A DNA stretch of 9,442 nucleotides from Collinsella sp. CAG:166 (GTDB lineage Bacteria > Actinomycetota > Coriobacteriia > Coriobacteriales > Coriobacteriaceae): positions 1 to 9,442 of the forward strand of contig FR878617.1 in NCBI GenBank assembly GCA_000434535.1, in the 5' to 3' direction. Shown piece after piece: positions 7,406-9,442 of this stretch. The translations under genes and the position numbers were made by a program. The notes under the pieces are model-generated. The model searched no databases. It was not told the origin of the DNA and saw only the letters and a program-made list of their open reading frames with translations. Every line of letters starts with the position of its first letter. Position 1 is the first letter of the stretch.

Positions 7406-7414
7406 TGATAAACT
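7406..7414 (+). promoter_or_regulatory. Extended -10 for the tRNA-Leu gene
   Basis: TGATAAACT reads as TG-n-TAAACT and lies 17 bases before the mature tRNA 5' end. No good -35 is visible; the region where it would fall overlaps the stop codon of the preceding gene. Confidence 0.5.
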
Positions 7415-7430
7415 AACTCACGCATTACGT

Positions 7431-7517
7431 GCCCGAGTGGCGGAATTGGCAGACGCAGTGGACTCAAAATCCACCGTTGGCAACAACGTGCGAGTTCGAG
7501 TCTCGCCTCGGGCACCA
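7431..7517 (+). tRNA. tRNA-Leu, anticodon CAA, CCA encoded
   Basis: This is an 87-nt class II tRNA. Acceptor GCCCGAG (7431-7437) pairs with CTCGGGC (7507-7513), followed by discriminator A and encoded CCA (7515-7517). The anticodon stem is GTGGA/TCCAC (7458-7462, 7470-7474), with loop CTCAAAA giving anticodon CAA (7465-7467) for UUG codons. The long variable arm CGTTG-gcaa-CAACG is typical of leucine tRNAs. The T arm is GCGAG-TTCGAGT-CTCGC (7490-7506). Confidence 0.97.
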
Positions 7518-7525
7518 TACATGCA
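7495..7525 (+). repeat. Direct repeat copy 1: tRNA-Leu 3' end (T arm to trailer)
   Basis: This 31-bp sequence covers the T loop, the 3' acceptor strand, CCA and eight bases of trailer. It recurs without change at 7678-7708, a period of 183 bp. Looser similarity continues through both downstream terminators to TTTTTCGTG. Confidence 0.97.
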
Positions 7526-7536
7526 AGTGAGCGTTC

Positions 7537-7558
7537 AAGGTGGTCAAGGCCCCTTTTT
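7537..7558 (+). terminator. Imperfect intrinsic terminator after tRNA-Leu
   Basis: AAGG and GG (7537-7540, 7542-7543) pair with CCCC and TT (7550-7555), with a bulged T at 7541 and loop TCAAGG. A run of five T (7554-7558) follows. It is a weaker version of the terminator at 7719-7741. Confidence 0.6.
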
Positions 7559-7677
7559 CGTGCCGAACTCGCGTGAGCGCGCGGAGCGTTAAGCAAACAG
7601 GCCTGTGGCCTGTTTGTAGCGGAGCGTGGCGAGGGCGCCGTGCGCCCGAAGCCCGGGGCTTCGCGAAGCGAAGGCCC
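7559..7677. other. Hairpin-rich GC segment between the two tRNA 3' ends
   Basis: No gene is supported here. The segment holds a perfect hairpin CAAACAGGCC-TGT-GGCCTGTTTG (7594-7616) flanked by identical 9-mers GCGGAGCGT (7581-7589 and 7619-7627). It also has a second hairpin GGGGCTTCG/CGAAGGCCC (7655-7663, 7669-7677) with one mismatch and a five-base loop. This resembles a REP-like or mini-mobile repeat. Whether it recurs in the genome cannot be seen from this window. Confidence 0.6.
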
Positions 7678-7708
7678 TTCGAGTCTCGCCTCGGGCACCA
7701 TACATGCA
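7678..7708 (+). pseudogene. Direct repeat copy 2: detached tRNA-Leu 3' end
   Basis: This is an exact copy of the T loop, 3' acceptor strand, CCA and trailer of the intact tRNA. No D arm, anticodon arm or matching T-stem 5' strand lies upstream, so it is not a functional leucine tRNA. GCCCGA at 7644-7649 can still pair with its acceptor strand (7691-7696). It could be the right attachment-site half of a lost element or the remnant of a second tRNA gene. Confidence 0.8.
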
Positions 7709-7718
7709 TCTGCGCTTC

Positions 7719-7741
7719 AAGGGGGTTTAAGCCCCCTTTTT
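7719..7741 (+). terminator. Strong intrinsic terminator
   Basis: AAGGGGG (7719-7725), loop TTTAAG, and CCCCCTT (7732-7738) form a perfect stem with a T-run at 7737-7741. It ends the tRNA region and insulates the infC promoter that follows. Confidence 0.88.
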
Positions 7742-7751
7742 CGTGTACGTA

Positions 7752-7780
7752 ATGTGATAACGCGCTGCGCGTGTTATTAT
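7752..7780 (+). promoter_or_regulatory. Promoter of the infC-rpmI-rplT operon
   Basis: The extended -10 TGTTATTAT has TG at 7772-7773 and TATTAT at 7775-7780. ATGTGA at 7752-7757 sits 17 bp upstream as a weak -35. TAACGCGC (7758-7765 region) and GCGTGTTA (just after it) form a near-perfect inverted repeat across the spacer. The predicted transcript start is near 7787. Confidence 0.65.
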
Positions 7781-7786
7781 CCACAA

Positions 7787-7962
7787 GGCGTTGTTCCCGC
7801 AATGCCCTAAAGAGGAACCCGAGGGTTCCCACCTTTTGGCGCCAATGAGCAGCTGACTGGTCATACAACCTAGATTCCCTTCCTCACACCGAGGATGTCT
7901 ATGTGTACGACCTGGTTGCAAAGAAGCGCCGGGTTATTTTTTTATGAATGGAGGTAGGGAAA
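7787..7962 (+). promoter_or_regulatory. infC operon leader RNA, candidate autoregulatory element
   Basis: About 175 nt separate the predicted transcript start from the infC start codon. The first hairpin is AAAG-A-GGAACC, loop CGAG, GGTTCC-CAC-CTTT (7809-7836). A perfect palindrome TTGGCGCCAA (7836-7845) follows, then a small stem TCCTC/GAGGA (7881-7885, 7891-7895), then an attenuator. CAACC (7866-7870) can pair with GGTTG (7914-7918), which would invade the attenuator 5' arm and act as an antiterminator. L20 or IF3 autoregulation of this operon is known in Firmicutes and enterobacteria. That this leader works the same way is inferred from position and structure only. Confidence 0.65.
7910..7942 (+). 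terminator. Attenuator just before infC
   Basis: ACCTGG (7910-7915) pairs with CCGGGT (7929-7934), including one G·T pair, around a 13-base loop. TATTTTTTT follows (7935-7943). It ends seven bases before the infC Shine-Dalgarno GGAGG, so terminating here would silence the whole operon. Confidence 0.7.
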
Positions 7963-8517
7963 ATAGCTAAGTCTGATGACACCCGCATCAACGACGAGAT
8001 CACTGCATCTTCGTGCCGTTTGATTGGCGTCGATGGCTCTCAGCTCGGCCTGTTCGCCATCCGCGATGCCCAGCGCGTCGCTGACGATCAGGGTCTCGAC
8101 CTGGTCGAGATCGCTCCCAACGCGGAGCCGCCGGTCTGCAAGGTCATGGACTACGGTAAGTTCAAGTACCAGCAGGCCATGAAGGCCAAGGCCGCTCGTA
8201 AGAACCAGTCCAAGGTCGAGGTCAAGGAAATGAAGTTCCGACCCAAGATCGACGTTGGCGATTACGAGACCAAGAAGGGCCACGTTCTGCGTTTCCTCAA
8301 GAAGGGCGCACGCGTTAAGATCACCATCATGTTCCGCGGCCGTGAGATGGCTCACCCGGAGCAGGGTCTTAACGTTCTCGAGCGTCTCGCCGAGGATCTC
8401 AAGCCTTACGCTACGGTCGAGTCCAAGCCTAAGATGGAAGGCCGTAACATGCTTATGCTGCTCGCCCCGATTAAGGGCGCCTTCGATGAGGATAAAGCGG
8501 CAAGCGATACCAAGTAA
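7963..8517 (+). CDS. infC: Translation initiation factor IF-3 (AUA start)
   Basis: IF-3 binds the 30S subunit, blocks early 50S joining and checks start codons and initiator tRNA. With the start at 7963 the protein has 184 residues. The N-terminal domain starts at DDTRINDEI and includes GLDLVEIAPNAEPPVCKVMDYGK, the usual IF-3 signature region. A lysine-rich linker near KAKAARKNQSKVEVKE and a C-terminal domain with RFLKKGARVKITIMFRGREM follow. I chose ATA at 7963 because GGAGG (7950-7954) lies eight bases upstream, ideal spacing. An ATG at 7948 is in frame, but its own G is part of that Shine-Dalgarno and no other ribosome site precedes it. infC genes often start with AUU or similar rare codons so that IF-3 can repress its own translation. 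The gene is the first of an operon with rpmI and rplT. Confidence 0.95.
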   Translation: MAKSDDTRINDEITASSCRLIGVDGSQLGLFAIRDAQRVADDQGLDLVEIAPNAEPPVCKVMDYGKFKYQQAMKAKAARKNQSKVEVKEMKFRPKIDVGDYETKKGHVLRFLKKGARVKITIMFRGREMAHPEQGLNVLERLAEDLKPYATVESKPKMEGRNMLMLLAPIKGAFDEDKAASDTK

Positions 8518-8549
8518 CTAGTGTTCTGTAACCGATTAAGGAGTATTTC

Positions 8550-8741
8550 ATGCCTAAGATGAAGTCCCACAGCGGCACCAAGAAGCGTTTCCGCAAGACT
8601 GGTACCGGCAAGCTTATGCGCGCCAAGGCTTTCAAGAGCCACATCCTGAGCAAGAAGTCCACCAAGCGTAAGCGTGGCTTCCGTCAGGAGACCGAGATCG
8701 CCGCTGCCGACCGCAAGGTCATCAAGTCGCGTCTCGCCTAA
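8550..8741 (+). CDS. rpmI: 50S ribosomal protein L35
   Basis: A 63-residue, very basic protein of the large ribosomal subunit, at the normal length for bL35. The conserved start MPKMKSHSGTKKRFRKTGTG and the later KSTKRKRGFR are both present. Shine-Dalgarno AAGGAG (8538-8543) is six bases before the ATG. It lies 32 bases after infC and 46 before rplT in the same operon, the standard gene order. Codon use is that of a highly expressed gene. Confidence 0.97.
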   Translation: MPKMKSHSGTKKRFRKTGTGKLMRAKAFKSHILSKKSTKRKRGFRQETEIAAADRKVIKSRLA

Positions 8742-8787
8742 GTTCGCGTTCCCGTTTTTCGTTTTACCGTCTAGGAGTTGATAGAAC

Positions 8788-9147
8788 ATGGCACGTATTA
8801 AGCGCGCTGTTGCCGCCAAGAAGAAGCGCCGTACCGTTATGCACCGTGCGAAGGGTTACTACGGTGCCGCTTCGCGTACTTACAAGCATGCTAAAGAGCA
8901 GGTCCAGCACTCCCTGCAGTATCAGTATCGTGATCGCCGCAACAAGAAGCGCGAGATCCGCTCTCTCTGGATCACCCGCATCAACGCTGCCGCTCGCCTG
9001 AACGACATCTCTTACTCTCAGTTCATGCACGGCCTGAAGGTTGCCGGCATCGAGCTCGACCGCAAGGTCCTGGCTCAGATGGCCTACGAGGACATCGAGT
9101 CCTTCAACGAGCTGGCTGCCATTGCCAAGAAGGCTCTCGAGGCCTAA
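8788..9147 (+). CDS. rplT: 50S ribosomal protein L20
   Basis: A 119-residue basic protein needed for early assembly of the 50S subunit, where its N-terminal extension reaches into 23S rRNA. Typical features are the start MARIKRAVAAKKKRRTVM, then AKGYYGAASRTYKHAKEQV, and LWITRINAAAR in the globular part. Length is normal. Shine-Dalgarno AGGAG lies ten or so bases before the ATG. In several bacteria L20 represses this operon by binding its leader or mRNA; the structured infC leader upstream is a candidate target here. It is the last gene of the operon, 20 bases before a strong terminator. Confidence 0.97.
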   Translation: MARIKRAVAAKKKRRTVMHRAKGYYGAASRTYKHAKEQVQHSLQYQYRDRRNKKREIRSLWITRINAAARLNDISYSQFMHGLKVAGIELDRKVLAQMAYEDIESFNELAAIAKKALEA

Positions 9148-9167
9148 TAGATTCTCTTGAATCGCTA

Positions 9168-9205
9168 GGGGAGTGTCGCGTTGTGCGCGGCGCTCCCTCT
9201 TTTTA
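9168..9205 (+). terminator. Intrinsic terminator of the infC operon
   Basis: GGGAG and TGTCGCG (9169-9180) pair with CGCGGCG and CTCCC (9186-9197) as a 12-bp stem with two G·T pairs and loop TTGTG. CTTTTT follows (9199-9204). Confidence 0.88.
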
Positions 9206-9250
9206 TCTGAAGCGCGGTTTACATTGCTAAAAGCGCGGGTAGATAAACAC

Positions 9251-9442
9251 TTACAGGTGACCGATCTCTATATATTCCTGAACCAAAGGGTCATCATCTG
9301 ATACGTGCAGTATTTCTGCACCAGCCTTTCTATGACTTATATAGGAAGCGATGTATTGTGTAGGACTTGTGAAGAGTGGAATTGACGTCCCACAGGGCTT
9401 CGCGGTCTGGCAATATATCTCCTTGCCGCGCGGCCCGGTGGA
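9251..9442 (-). CDS. C-terminal end of an unrecognised protein, cut by the window edge
   Basis: On the minus strand a frame is open from the window end to TAA at 9251-9253, giving the last 63 residues of a protein. It has balanced, protein-like composition (for example FTSPTQYIASYISHRKAGAE, then ILHVSDDDPLVQEYIEIGHL at the end). I do not recognise the family, and no catalytic motif can be claimed. Four of its seven isoleucine codons are ATA, which the genes to its left hardly use, and base composition is clearly more AT-rich. This suggests an acquired gene. It converges on the infC operon, with about 45 bases between its stop and the rplT terminator. The opposite strand of this stretch holds no convincing gene. 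Chance openness cannot be excluded for only 63 codons. Confidence 0.55.
   Translation of the reverse strand, partial: STGPRGKEIYCQTAKPCGTSIPLFTSPTQYIASYISHRKAGAEILHVSDDDPLVQEYIEIGHL

Noticed and set aside
7360..7868. Open frames on both strands across the tRNA and its repeat, with VPEARLELA-type peptides
   Set aside because: These are translations of tRNA-Leu and its duplicated 3' end, a familiar source of false genes.
7948..7962. ATG 7948 as the infC start
   Set aside because: It has no ribosome site of its own, and its last G belongs to the GGAGG that is correctly spaced for ATA 7963. It is kept as the alternative.
9218..9245. Promoter-like TTTACA - 16 bp - TAGATA on the plus strand after rplT
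   Set aside because: No plus-strand gene follows. It could drive antisense RNA to the minus-strand gene, but a chance match in AT-richer sequence is as likely.
1..9442. CRISPR arrays, insertion sequences, rRNA, phage or toxin-antitoxin genes
   Set aside because: None was seen: no regularly spaced repeats, transposase, integrase or rRNA segments. The only mobile-element hints are the tRNA repeat and the palindromes beside it.

Overview
The window looks like core chromosome from a GC-rich Coriobacteriia, most likely Collinsella or a close relative. The basis is the strong G/C bias at third codon positions, the gene content and the protein flavour. The genus is inferred from memory of the families, not from a search.

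Layout, left to right. Positions 1-1501 hold the 3' part of a DEAD/DEAH (RecQ-like) helicase gene, probably the helicase half of a long RecJ-type protein. It is broken by a perfect 22-bp tandem duplication (595-639) that shifts the frame in the middle of the helicase core. Fifteen bases later comes a full-length bifunctional (p)ppGpp synthetase/hydrolase of the Rel/SpoT type (1517-3877), then a glyoxalase-II-like metallo-beta-lactamase-fold hydrolase (3962-4645). The next unit is a class II fructose-bisphosphate aldolase (4840-5706). It has its own promoter, several candidate operators and a very long terminator hairpin. A cytoplasmic transglutaminase-like protein (5958-7391) follows.

Positions 7431-7745 hold tRNA-Leu(CAA). 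Downstream, its 3' end, CCA and terminator are repeated 183 bp away, separated by a hairpin-rich segment. This looks like either an attachment-site footprint or the remnant of a second tRNA copy.

The right part is the classical infC-rpmI-rplT operon (IF3, L35, L20). It has a recognisable promoter, a roughly 160-nt leader with an intrinsic attenuator, and an infC start that is best read as the rare codon AUA at 7963. A terminator follows rplT. The last 190 bases carry the C-terminal end of an unrecognised gene on the minus strand, rich in AUA codons and unlike the rest of the window.

Most of this is housekeeping: stringent response, glycolysis and translation initiation. I see no new multi-gene system. 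The points worth a second look are the 22-bp frameshifting duplication, the duplicated tRNA 3' end with its tRNA-like fold, the infC leader with its AUA start, and the minus-strand gene at the right edge.
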